Shown piece after piece: positions 1 through 8,999 of a stretch of DNA of 12,168 nt. Origin of the DNA: Holophaga sp. (lineage in GTDB: Bacteria; Acidobacteriota; Holophagae; Holophagales; Holophagaceae). Below the pieces are notes generated by a model. The model was not told the DNA's origin. It saw nothing but the letters and a program-made list of their open reading frames with translations, and did not search any database. The DNA lies in assembly GCA_016715205.1 (NCBI GenBank), contig JADKBC010000015.1, positions 1-12,168 of the forward strand, read 5' to 3'. The translations under genes were made by a program, and so were the position numbers. Numbering within the stretch: the stretch's first letter is position 1; the number at the start of each line of letters is the position of its first letter.

Positions 1-302
1 AGCTTCCACACCTGGGCCATCTGCTCTGCCTGGAAGAAGCTCACTCGTGTCCTGCTGTCCCCCGCAGATCACCTGAGGAAGGGATATCCATGCCCTTGCG
101 AACGTCTTCTGGGTTGTTGGGACGACGCCCGGCACTTTCTGGTGGCGCGGCCTGGGCCGTGAGGGAGCGGCGCACAGGATGGTTGCGGTAAGGATCGCCA
201 GAACGGCTGCGTGGGCTGCCTCAGTTTCAAAACCAGTGTGGCGCCTGGAGATGCCACCAACATGCGGGAATAGGAATTGAGTTGCTCTCGAAAGATCCCA
301 AT
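1..302. other. No recognisable gene; possible damaged 3' end of an upstream gene
   Basis: I could not assign a protein family to any frame on either strand. A purine-rich stretch (GAGGAAGGG, about 75-83) lies a few bases before an ATG at 90, which opens a 33-codon frame ending at a TAA at 189-191. That is too short to call. Given how often the neighbouring genes are frameshifted, this stretch may be the remains of a real coding sequence broken by indels. The long minus-strand frame crossing it (69-587) lies opposite the hydrolase gene and has a shadow-like composition. No tRNA, repeat array or clear terminator is visible. Confidence 0.3.
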
Positions 303-862
303 ATGTTGCCCGCCACCACGGCTCTGTTGCTGATCGATTGCCAGTTGGCCTGGGATGATCCTTTTTACTGGGGTGCCCGCAACAACCCTGGCAAGTGGAG
401 GGGCAGATCGCCAGGCTTCTGGGCGGCGTTCCGACAGGCGGGTCATCCTGTGATCCACGTGAAGCACAACGCCAAGGATCCCCATTCGCTCCCTGCATCC
501 TGCGGAGCCAGGCAATGCCTTCAAACCAGAAGCTATGCCCCTTTCCACGGAAATGGCTTTTGAGAAATCCGTGCACGCCGCCTTCATCGGGCATGGGGCT
601 GGAGGCTCACCTGGCAGAACAGGAAATCGATCGCCTGGTGATCGCGGGCTTCATCACCAACTGGCATATCCAGCACCGCGCATGGCCAACAACCTGGTTT
701 CAAGGTGGTGGTGGTCCACGATGCTTGCGCCACCTTCGTTTTCGAGGATCCCTTCGGGGAAATGGTGCCCGCGGACACTCTCTCCACCGCGTGGGCTCTC
801 ACCGAACTCCACGGCGCCTTTGCCATGGTGCCAGTACTGACGATCTATTGGCCATGGTCTAA
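303..862 (+). CDS. Isochorismatase-family cysteine hydrolase, heavily frameshifted as sequenced
   Basis: The stitched product is about 185-190 residues, the usual size for a stand-alone cysteine hydrolase (isochorismatase/nicotinamidase superfamily). These enzymes cleave amide or ether substrates with an Asp-Lys-Cys triad; the substrate here cannot be predicted. The N-terminus has the family strand ALLLIDCQ with the candidate catalytic Asp (residue 12). A second frame gives EMAFEKSVHAAFIG, with the candidate Lys at 565-567. Later frames give IDRLVIAGFITN, then VVVVHDACATFVFEDPFGEM, and the tail LLAMV before TAA at 860-862. The reading frame must change roughly six times: near 395, 425, 490, 595, 665-700 and 832. 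The catalytic Cys should follow GFITN, but the bases around 660-690 are damaged; removing or adding a base there restores a TGC. The start is the ATG at 303, about seven codons before the first strand; a TTG at 282 is an in-frame alternative. Confidence 0.72.
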
Positions 863-985
863 ACGAAAATTTGACCGGGGGATGCTTTTTTCCATAACGG
901 AACTTCCTGCTGAACATCCCCCAGGCACTCCCTGGCGCCCGACCCGCTACCATCACAGATCGGGTATTTCGACCGAGCGGAATCC

Positions 986-2269
986 ATGACCACACTCATT
1001 CTTGGCGGCGGCATCACGGCCCAACCGCATGGCATCTCCACGAACGCGGTGAAACCGTGGAAGTTGCGAAGCCGAAACCGCCTTGGCGGTTGGGTGTGAA
1101 AACTCGCTCCTGGGCCACATGGAAGATGGCCGACCAGGCCGTCTGGAGAAAGGGCCCCAGGCATCCAGTGCTGGAGGCAGCCCCCTCCCACCCTGCTCTT
1201 CAAGAAACTGAACCTGCCCCTCAAAAGCCCTGGTAAGGCGCCCGCTGAATGGGAAGAAAGGTCGCCTGATCCCGGTACCCGCCCACCCGGTCGGCCTGAT
1301 CACCAGCGACCTCATGCGCTGGTCCACCAAGTTCCGCATGTTCCTGGAACCTTTCCAGCCCGTGCGCCCCGCCGAGCCCGAAGAAGGGCTGTCCGATTTC
1401 ATCGCCCGCCGGGCCGGTCGCGGCATGGCCGAAGAACTGCTGCCGCCCATGGTGGCGGGCATTCTGGCCACCCCACCGCACCTGCTGAGCGGATGCCATT
1501 CCCCTGCTGCGGAAATGGGAATCCCACGGCAGCATGTTCAACGGCGTGCGCAAGAGCGGCATCAGTCATTTGATGGTGCCCGAAGGCGGCATGGGTGCCC
1601 TGCCCCTTCGGCTCGCGTCCCTGCTCCCCGCCGTACGCGCAGGCCTGCGCGCCACGCGCCTGGAGGCCCTGCCGGATTCACGCTGGCGGGGCACGCTGCA
1701 GAGCACAGCTTGGACGTGGACCGCGTGATTCTAGCGTTGCCTGCATTCGAAGCCGCGACTCTATTGGCCCCCATGCCATCGCCAGCGCCGAAGCCCTGGC
1801 GGCCATTCCGGGTATACTTCGGTCAAGCTCTGGCACAGCCGCCACGACATTCTGCCGCCGTACACGATGGCTTTGGCTTTCATCGATCCCCCGTCAGGGA
1901 GGCCCCTACCTGGGCACCCTGGTGCCCAGCTGGATCGACAAGGGCTGTGCACCTGAAGAGCGGATGCAGCTGCGTTCGTTCATCGGGGATTCGAAGCTCT
2001 GGGAAGATCCCCATCCGGAAGAAACCAAGGATTGGGCCTGGACGGAAAAGCGCCTCAAACAGTGGCTCCCCGCCCTTTCGGCCCCTTCCCAGACCCGGGA
2101 AGAGATCAGCACCAACGCCATTCCCCGCGCCGAAATGGGCCATCGGGCCCGGGTGCACACCGCAGTGGCAGGCCTGCCCCGCAACGTGGATTGGCTTTCC
2201 AATGCCCGCTTCGGCCCCGGCGTACGTGACGTCATCGAAGGGCTGGAAGAATGGTTGGCGGTGCGATGA
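986..2269 (+). CDS. hemY: Protoporphyrinogen oxidase-like FAD-dependent enzyme, frameshifted as sequenced
   Basis: This is probably the oxygen-dependent type of protoporphyrinogen oxidase (named hemY or hemG in different species), which oxidises protoporphyrinogen IX to protoporphyrin IX late in haem synthesis. The N-terminus shows the dinucleotide-binding start TTLILGGGIT, followed by a GGWV-type second FAD motif around 1083-1097. The middle reads RRAGRGMAEELLPPMVAGIL, matching the family's conserved helix before the substrate cavity, then MVPEGGMGALPLRLASLL, the typical GGMxxLP motif. A DVDRVILALPAFEAATLL strand follows. The C-terminus, GLPRNVDWLSNARFGPGVRD, resembles the family's closing FAD-contact segment. 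The expected length of about 430 residues suits the family. The frame must change at several places (about 1018-1030, 1200-1300, 1490-1510, 1620-1700, 1765-1775, 1815-1870). The start is ATG 986, right before the Rossmann strand. A general amine-oxidase/phytoene-desaturase-like enzyme is the main alternative. Confidence 0.68.
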
Positions 2270-2784
2270 TCGCCCTGCTGGATGGGCGCCTGCCTGTAGG
2301 CTTGTCCCTCTGGCACATGGCCCAACCCTGGTGGGAATTCGTGCTCCGGGGTGTTCTGATCTACGGCTTTCTACTGGTGGCCTTTCGCCTGACCGGCAAA
2401 CGCCAGGTGGGCCAACTGGCGCCCTTCGATCTGGTGTTATTGCTGGTGGTGAGCAACGCCGTGCAGAACAGCATGAATGCGGGTGATAACAGTGTGAGCG
2501 CAGGCCTGATCCTGGTCACCACCCTGGTTGGGTTGAACGCGGGCCTTGGCTGGCTCAGCTTTCGGAGCAAAAAGGCCGAGAGTCTACTGGAAGGGGTCCC
2601 GGTCATCCTCATCCATAACGGAAAGGTCATGGAGCCCGTGCTGAAGACCGAACACATTACCCGGCACGAACTCCTGAGCGCCCTCCGCCAGGAAGGGCTC
2701 AGTGAGACCAGCCAAGTGCATCTGGCCTTACTGGAAACCAACGGTCACATCACGGTGATCCCGCGAGTCGAGGCCAAAAGCTAG
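2251..2784 (+). CDS. YetF/DUF421 family membrane protein
   Basis: This 177-residue inner-membrane protein has an intact frame. It starts with a hydrophobic region and has about three membrane segments (roughly residues 30-47, 57-71 and 83-102). Between the first two lies the family signature GKRQVGQLAPFDLVLLL, followed by SNAVQNSM. The soluble C-terminal domain carries LLEGVPVILIHNGK and the LETNGHITVIP ending typical of DUF421. The biochemical role of the family is not established; Bacillus members are linked to the spore envelope and membrane. The ATG at 2251 has GAAGGG eight bases upstream and overlaps the end of the oxidase gene by 19 bases. An alternative ATG at 2266 gives an ATGA overlap and a 172-residue protein. 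Either way the gene looks translationally coupled to the oxidase. It converges on recA with overlapping stop codons. Confidence 0.92.
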   Translation: MVGGAMIALLDGRLPVGLSLWHMAQPWWEFVLRGVLIYGFLLVAFRLTGKRQVGQLAPFDLVLLLVVSNAVQNSMNAGDNSVSAGLILVTTLVGLNAGLGWLSFRSKKAESLLEGVPVILIHNGKVMEPVLKTEHITRHELLSALRQEGLSETSQVHLALLETNGHITVIPRVEAKS

Positions 2785-2789
2785 CTTTT
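2776..2789. repeat. Perfect 14-bp palindrome carrying both stop codons of convergent yetF and recA
   Basis: AAAAGCTAGCTTTT is its own reverse complement. The central CTAG supplies the TAG stop of the yetF-like gene (2782-2784) on the plus strand and the TAG stop of recA (2781-2783) on the minus strand, so both proteins end in Lys-Ser-stop. A-rich and T-rich arms flank a short GC centre, so it could act weakly in both directions as a transcription end. The stem is short and has no loop-forming spacer, so I do not call it a terminator. Confidence 0.9.
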
Positions 2790-3821
2790 CAGCCCCAGCT
2801 TTTCCCGGATCTGGGCTTCCACTTCGTCAGCCAGTTCAGGGTTATCGGCAAAGAGCTTCTTCACATTCTCGGCGCCCTGGCCCAGACGGGAATCCGGCAG
2901 GAATACCAGGAGCCGCTCTTCTGGATGATTTCCAGCTGGGTGCCCAGTTCCACCAATTCGCTGGTGCGGCTGATGCCTTCGCCGTATGATGTCGAAGGTG
3001 GCCACCTTGAGGGGCGGGGCGACCTTGTTCTTCACCACCTTCACCTTGGTCTTCTTGCCGACCACGCTGGAATCTTCATCCTTGGCAGCCACGAGCGGAT
3101 CCCCCGTGTTGCCCTTGATGCTCTGGACGCTGCGCACATCCAGGCGCACGGACGCGTAGAACTTGAGCGCATTGCCGCCAGTGGTGGTTTCGGGGTTGCC
3201 GAACATCACGCCGATCTTCATGCGGATCTGGTTGATGAACACCACGCAGGTGCCCGTGCGGCTGATGCCGGAGGTCATCTTGCGCAGGGCCTGGCTCATG
3301 AGGCGGGCCTGCAGGCCCACATGGCTGTCGCCCATCTCACCGTCGATTTCCGCCTTGGGCACCAGGGCCGCCACGGAGTCGATGACGATGATGTCCAGGG
3401 CGCCGCTGCGCACCAACTGATCGCAGATTTCCAGGGCCTGCTCGCCGCTATCGGGCTGGCTGATGAACAGGTTGGCGATGTCCACCCCCAGCTTCTGGGC
3501 GTATTCGGGATCCAGGGCGTGCTCGGCATCGATATAGGCCGCCAGGCCGCCTTTCTTTTGGGCCTGGGCCACCATGTGCAGGGCCAAGGTGGTCTTGCCG
3601 CTGGCTTCCGGACCATAGACTTCCACCACGCGGCCCTTGGGCACCCCGCCCACGCCCAGCGCGGCATCCAGGCTGATGGAGCCGGTGGAGATCACCTCGA
3701 TGCCTTCGGAATTCAGGTGATCGCCCAGCTTCATGATGGCGCCCTTGCCAAAGGCGCGTTCGATGTCGGCCAGCGTGCGGTTCAGAACTTTCAGGCGATC
3801 ATCTTGCTCGGTGGCGGCCAT
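2781..3821 (-). CDS. recA: RecA recombinase, with two compensating indels near the C-terminus
   Basis: RecA is the ATP-dependent strand-exchange protein of homologous recombination and the co-protease of the SOS response. As sequenced it has 346 residues, a normal length. Visible motifs are FGKGAIMKLG (residues 24-33), Walker A GPEASGKT (70-77), the catalytic Glu in YIDAEHALDP (Glu100), Walker B DIIVIDSV (143-150), loop L1 around GDSHVGLQARLMSQALRKM (174-192), FINQIRMKIGVMFGNPETTT (205-224, containing L2) and VKVVKNKVAPP (260-270). Residues 280-309 do not match RecA. The bases between about 2897 and 2985 are out of frame because roughly two bases are missing at one end and one at the other; the shifted frame reads GEGISRTSELVELGTQLEII, the conserved RecA sequence. 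The frame then returns at DSRLGQGAENVKKLF. The start ATG has GGAG six bases upstream. Residues about 236-250 form an insertion relative to the usual RecA. Confidence 0.97.
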   Translation of the reverse strand: MAATEQDDRLKVLNRTLADIERAFGKGAIMKLGDHLNSEGIEVISTGSISLDAALGVGGVPKGRVVEVYGPEASGKTTLALHMVAQAQKKGGLAAYIDAEHALDPEYAQKLGVDIANLFISQPDSGEQALEICDQLVRSGALDIIVIDSVAALVPKAEIDGEMGDSHVGLQARLMSQALRKMTSGISRTGTCVVFINQIRMKIGVMFGNPETTTGGNALKFYASVRLDVRSVQSIKGNTGDPLVAAKDEDSSVVGKKTKVKVVKNKVAPPLKVATFDIIRRRHQPHQRIGGTGHPAGNHPEERLLVFLPDSRLGQGAENVKKLFADNPELADEVEAQIREKLGLKS

Positions 3822-3827
3822 GGACTT

Positions 3828-3831
3828 CTCC
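3828..3831 (-). promoter_or_regulatory. recA ribosome binding site
   Basis: On the minus strand the bases just upstream of the recA ATG read AAGGAGAAGTCC then ATG. The GGAG core is six bases from the start codon. This fixes the recA start at 3821. Confidence 0.75.
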
Positions 3832-3833
3832 TT

Positions 3834-3986
3834 GATGGGTGATCAGACTGCAAGATTGAAGCAAAAAGCGAAAAAAACAAGAATAAAATTCAAGATCGGT
3901 GATCGGCGGCACTTCGCCCCGGAACGCCCCGTCCAGATCACAAGCCCCGGCCATCCCGGCCGATAGGATACTGACGGCAACCACGC
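3834..3986. promoter_or_regulatory. Divergent recA / hybrid kinase spacer with an AT-rich core
   Basis: The stretch from about 3850 to 3895 is strikingly A-rich on the plus strand within a G+C-rich window, and it should hold promoters for both recA (leftward) and the kinase (rightward). For the kinase, a possible sigma-70-like pair is TTGAAG at 3856-3861 and AAGAAT at 3879-3884, 17 bases apart, each matching four of six consensus bases. For recA only a weak pair is visible (TTGTTT and AATCTT read on the minus strand, within 3852-3880). Tandem GATCGG units lie at about 3894-3907. I do not see a recognisable LexA box of the E. coli or Bacillus type, although LexA sites differ between phyla. Confidence 0.35.
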
Positions 3987-6459
<2,473 letters not shown>

Positions 6460-6473
<14 letters not shown>

Positions 6474-7616
6474 ACGCCTGCTCGAAGACGCCCTGGCCAT
6501 CCGGATGCTGTTCCAGCGCCTGCTGCTGGCCAACGAAAAAGTGACCATGGCCTTCCGCACGGAGCGGCGTGAATTCTCACTCTGGGCGGTAGAAGCCGAT
6601 GGCATTGCACTGGCCATGGAGCGCCCGGAATTCGAGAACTGGAAATTGGCCCCGGCGGAAAAAGTTTCCATGAACCTGGAAGACCGGGGCTTCAAATACG
6701 AAGCCGTGATGGCCTGCGAAGGCCTGGGCCGGGTCGACGATCTGTCGGTTTGCAAGCTCGAACTCCCCCGCACCCTGCGCCGGGCCGATGCCCATCGGCT
6801 GGTGGATTTCGCGCCGGATCATAGCGATCTGCCCAAGGGCACCTTTTCCAATGCCAAGAATCTGTTGCTGGATGGCCAGGTAACTGGGTTCGGCCGGGAA
6901 GGCTTGGAATTGTCCCTGCTCGATCCGCGCCAAAAGGTGCAGGACTACTTCCGCATGGGCGACGTGTCCACCATGGATCTGCCCCTGGGCGGCAACCTCC
7001 ACTTGGTGGCCCCCGCGCGGGTGGCCTACGTGGGCGACCGTGTGGTCGGCCTGGAATTCACGGAAAAGGCCGACAAGGATCTGTTGGGAAGTTATCGCAC
7101 GTGGCTGGATGGGCAGGAACGCCTGCAGGCCCAGCGGGATCGCGAGGATTTTGAATCGGGTGGCCGCAAGATTGCGCGAACGCCGGCGGATCTGCCCCCT
7201 GCCCGCCTCCTGGTGGACCGGGATCCCCTCATTCTGCTGCTCACCGAGAACGAAGAATTCGGACGCCGTATCGCCGAGGGGCTGGGACGCAAGTTCGGCT
7301 TCCTGGTGCTGGATTACATCAAAGGCCCCGTGATTCCCCTGCTCAAGGACTGGGCACGGCCGGAAACTGGGGCCGGGTGCGCCTGATCCTGATCCACAAC
7401 CGCCTGCGCCTGGCCAGCCGCCTGGAACTCGCGCGCCAACTGGCGGAACAGGAAAAGTGCCCGCTGCCCATCCTCATCGCGGGGACCGATGAAGATCTCG
7501 ACCTCAAGCGCCTGCGCGCCGTGGAAGCGGGTGCCGTGGACTACCTGGCGGTGGAGCCCTTCAAGATCCTGTCCGTGCTGAAAAAGCTGGACGAGATGAT
7601 CCAGCTCTTCCAATAG
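6460..7616 (+). CDS. PilZ-like (YcgR-type) protein fused to a C-terminal pseudo-receiver, one frameshift
   Basis: The stitched protein is about 385 residues. The N-terminal half resembles the YcgR N-domain plus PilZ fold: VTMAFRTERREFSLWAVEAD, then KYEAVMACEGLGRV and KLELPRTLRRADAHRLVDF, ending with ARVAYVGDRVVGLEFTE. In PilZ proteins RxxxR and (D/N)xSxxG bind c-di-GMP. Here the first is RRADAHR (spacing one too long) and the second reads TGFGREG, lacking both Asp/Asn and Ser, so c-di-GMP binding is doubtful. From about 7216 a receiver-like fold begins with PLILLLTENEEFGRRIAEGL. A base is missing near 7362 (GAAACTGG), after which LILIHNRLRL, ILIAGTDED and VDYLAVEPFKILSVL complete it. The phospho-Asp position is His and the conserved Lys position is Glu. 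The ATG overlaps the kinase stop by 14 bases, suggesting co-translation and a shared pathway. The function is unknown; a protein-interaction adaptor is my inference. Confidence 0.7.
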
Positions 7617-7623
7617 GGGCGAC

Positions 7624-8856
7624 ATGCTACTGGCCTTGCTGAACGCCGACCCCTTTGCGGGCACCCTGGCCCTGTTGGCGCTGGTGTGGCTGGCGGCCAA
7701 GGTGGGCGGGGAAATCGCCCTGCGCTTGAAGCTGCCTGCGGTCACCGGCGAACTGGCTGCGGGCTTGGCCCTGGCAGCCCTGCACCACCGTTTCCCCGGG
7801 GTGCCCGATCTCATCACCAGCCCGGCCGCCGAAATTCTGGCCAACCTGGGCGTGATCATCCTGATGTTCGCGGTGGGCCTGGAAAGCACTGTGCCCCAGA
7901 TGCTCAAGGTGGGCCTGCCCAGCCTGCGGGTGGCGGTGGTGGGCGTGGTGGTGCCCATGGCGGCGGGCCTGGGGGGCTCCTGGGCCCTGCTGCCGAGCGG
8001 CACGCCCTTCGCGGTGCATCTCTTTATTGGTGCCTGCCTGTGCGCCACCTCCATCGGCATCAGCGCCCAGGTACTGCGGGAGCAGGGCGCCGGGGCTTCC
8101 CCGGAGGGCCGCATCATCGTAGGCGCGGCGGTTATGGATGATGTGCTGGGCCTCCTGGTGCTGGTGGGCGTCAGCGGCGTGGCGGTGGCACTGGCTGGGG
8201 GCGGTGGTCTGCCCTGGGCGAGCCTGGCCAAGACCCTGGCCCTGGCCCTGGCCTTTCTGGCGGTGGCCCTCACCCTGGGCCGCCGCACCACGCCGTTTTC
8301 TTCCGGTTTGCCAGCCGCTTCCGCAGCGAGCAACTCCTGCTGCCGGTGGCCCTGGCCTTCGCCTTCCTGCTGGCCTGGCTCGGCAACCTGGCGGGCTTGG
8401 CGCCCATCGTAGGCGCCTATGCGGCGGGCCTGATCCTGGAACCTGCCCACGTGCAATTCCTGGAAGCCCGGGAAGAACACGAACTCGAAGCCCTGGTGCA
8501 CCCCCTGGTGGTGACCTTTGCGCCGATCTTTTTCGTGCTCATGGGCGCCAAGGTGGATGTGACCGCGCTGCTGGAGCCCCGCACCCTGCTGTTGGCGGCC
8601 CTGCTGGCATTGCTTGGCATCCTGGGCAAATACGTGGCGGGCTATGCGGCGGCGGAACCTGCGCAGCGCCGTCATCGGCTGGGGCATGGTGCCCCGGGGC
8701 GAAGTGGGCCTGATCTTTGCCGGCCACCGGCAGGCCATCTGCTGATCACCGCGCCCCCTGCTGAATGGCCATGTGCAAGCCAGCATCATCGGCGCCCTGC
8801 TCCTCACCACCATCGCCGGCCCCGTGGGCCTGGGCTGGGTGCTGCGGCGGCGATGA
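7624..8856 (+). CDS. CPA2-family cation/proton antiporter (KefB/NapA-like), frameshifted as sequenced
   Basis: A polytopic inner-membrane exchanger of about 411 residues, consisting of the transport domain alone; no RCK/TrkA-N domain follows. The N-terminal helices contain KLPAVTGELAAGLAL and NLGVIILMFAVGLEST, the usual helix 1-3 pattern of the Na+/H+ exchanger family PF00999. The ion-binding Asp pair lies in VMDDVLGLLVLVGV (Asp172-Asp173, 8137-8142). After a frame change near 8300 the protein continues with AFAFLLAWLGNLAGLAPIVG and APIFFVLMGAKVDV. A second change near 8655 gives LRSAVIGWGMVPRGEVGLIF, the conserved late-helix motif. Damage at about 8730-8750 precedes ASIIGALLLTTIAGPVGLGW and Arg-Arg-Arg-stop at 8854-8856. 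The gene begins seven bases after the PilZ-like gene with GGGGC upstream, so it is probably in the same operon. Whether it moves Na+ or K+ cannot be read from the sequence. Confidence 0.9.
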
Positions 8857-8999
8857 CCGCAAGGACAATTGCCCCGGCGGCCCAGGTGGATGCTTGGGGG
8901 GGCGGTATGTGGGTCATTTTCCTAGCAGCACCCCCGACCCTTCTTGAATTCCCCAACAACACACCAGCACCAACACTGGTACCATGAGCAACTTAGCCC
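8857..8999. other. Spacer before the polysaccharide block
   Basis: No gene is recognisable here. It separates the signalling/antiporter genes from the nucleotide-sugar genes and could carry their promoter, but I see no clear -35/-10 pair. A short inverted repeat, ACCAG and CTGGT (about 8962-8979), lies just before an ATG at 8984, whose frame closes after 18 codons. That ATG may be the true start of the next gene if a base is missing in the C-rich run at about 9015-9035. Confidence 0.35.

Noticed and set aside
921..935. Small hairpin CCAGG-CACTC-CCTGG after the hydrolase gene as a terminator
   Set aside because: The stem is only five base pairs with no T run following, so it is not distinguishable from chance in G+C-rich DNA.
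1314..2486. A single 390-codon plus-strand frame through the oxidase region
   Set aside because: Only short parts match the oxidase; the rest is out of frame with it, and the end runs into the YetF-like gene in the wrong frame. It is an accident of the indels.
2925..3842. A 305-codon plus-strand open frame opposite recA
   Set aside because: Its His/Gly/Leu-rich sequence is the antisense reading of RecA, and recA on the other strand is unambiguous.
7314..8813. A 499-codon minus-strand open frame opposite the antiporter and the pseudo-receiver
   Set aside because: It is rich in Arg, Pro, Ala and Gln, shows no family motif and lies exactly antisense to a well-supported membrane protein. Long antisense frames are expected in G+C-rich coding DNA.
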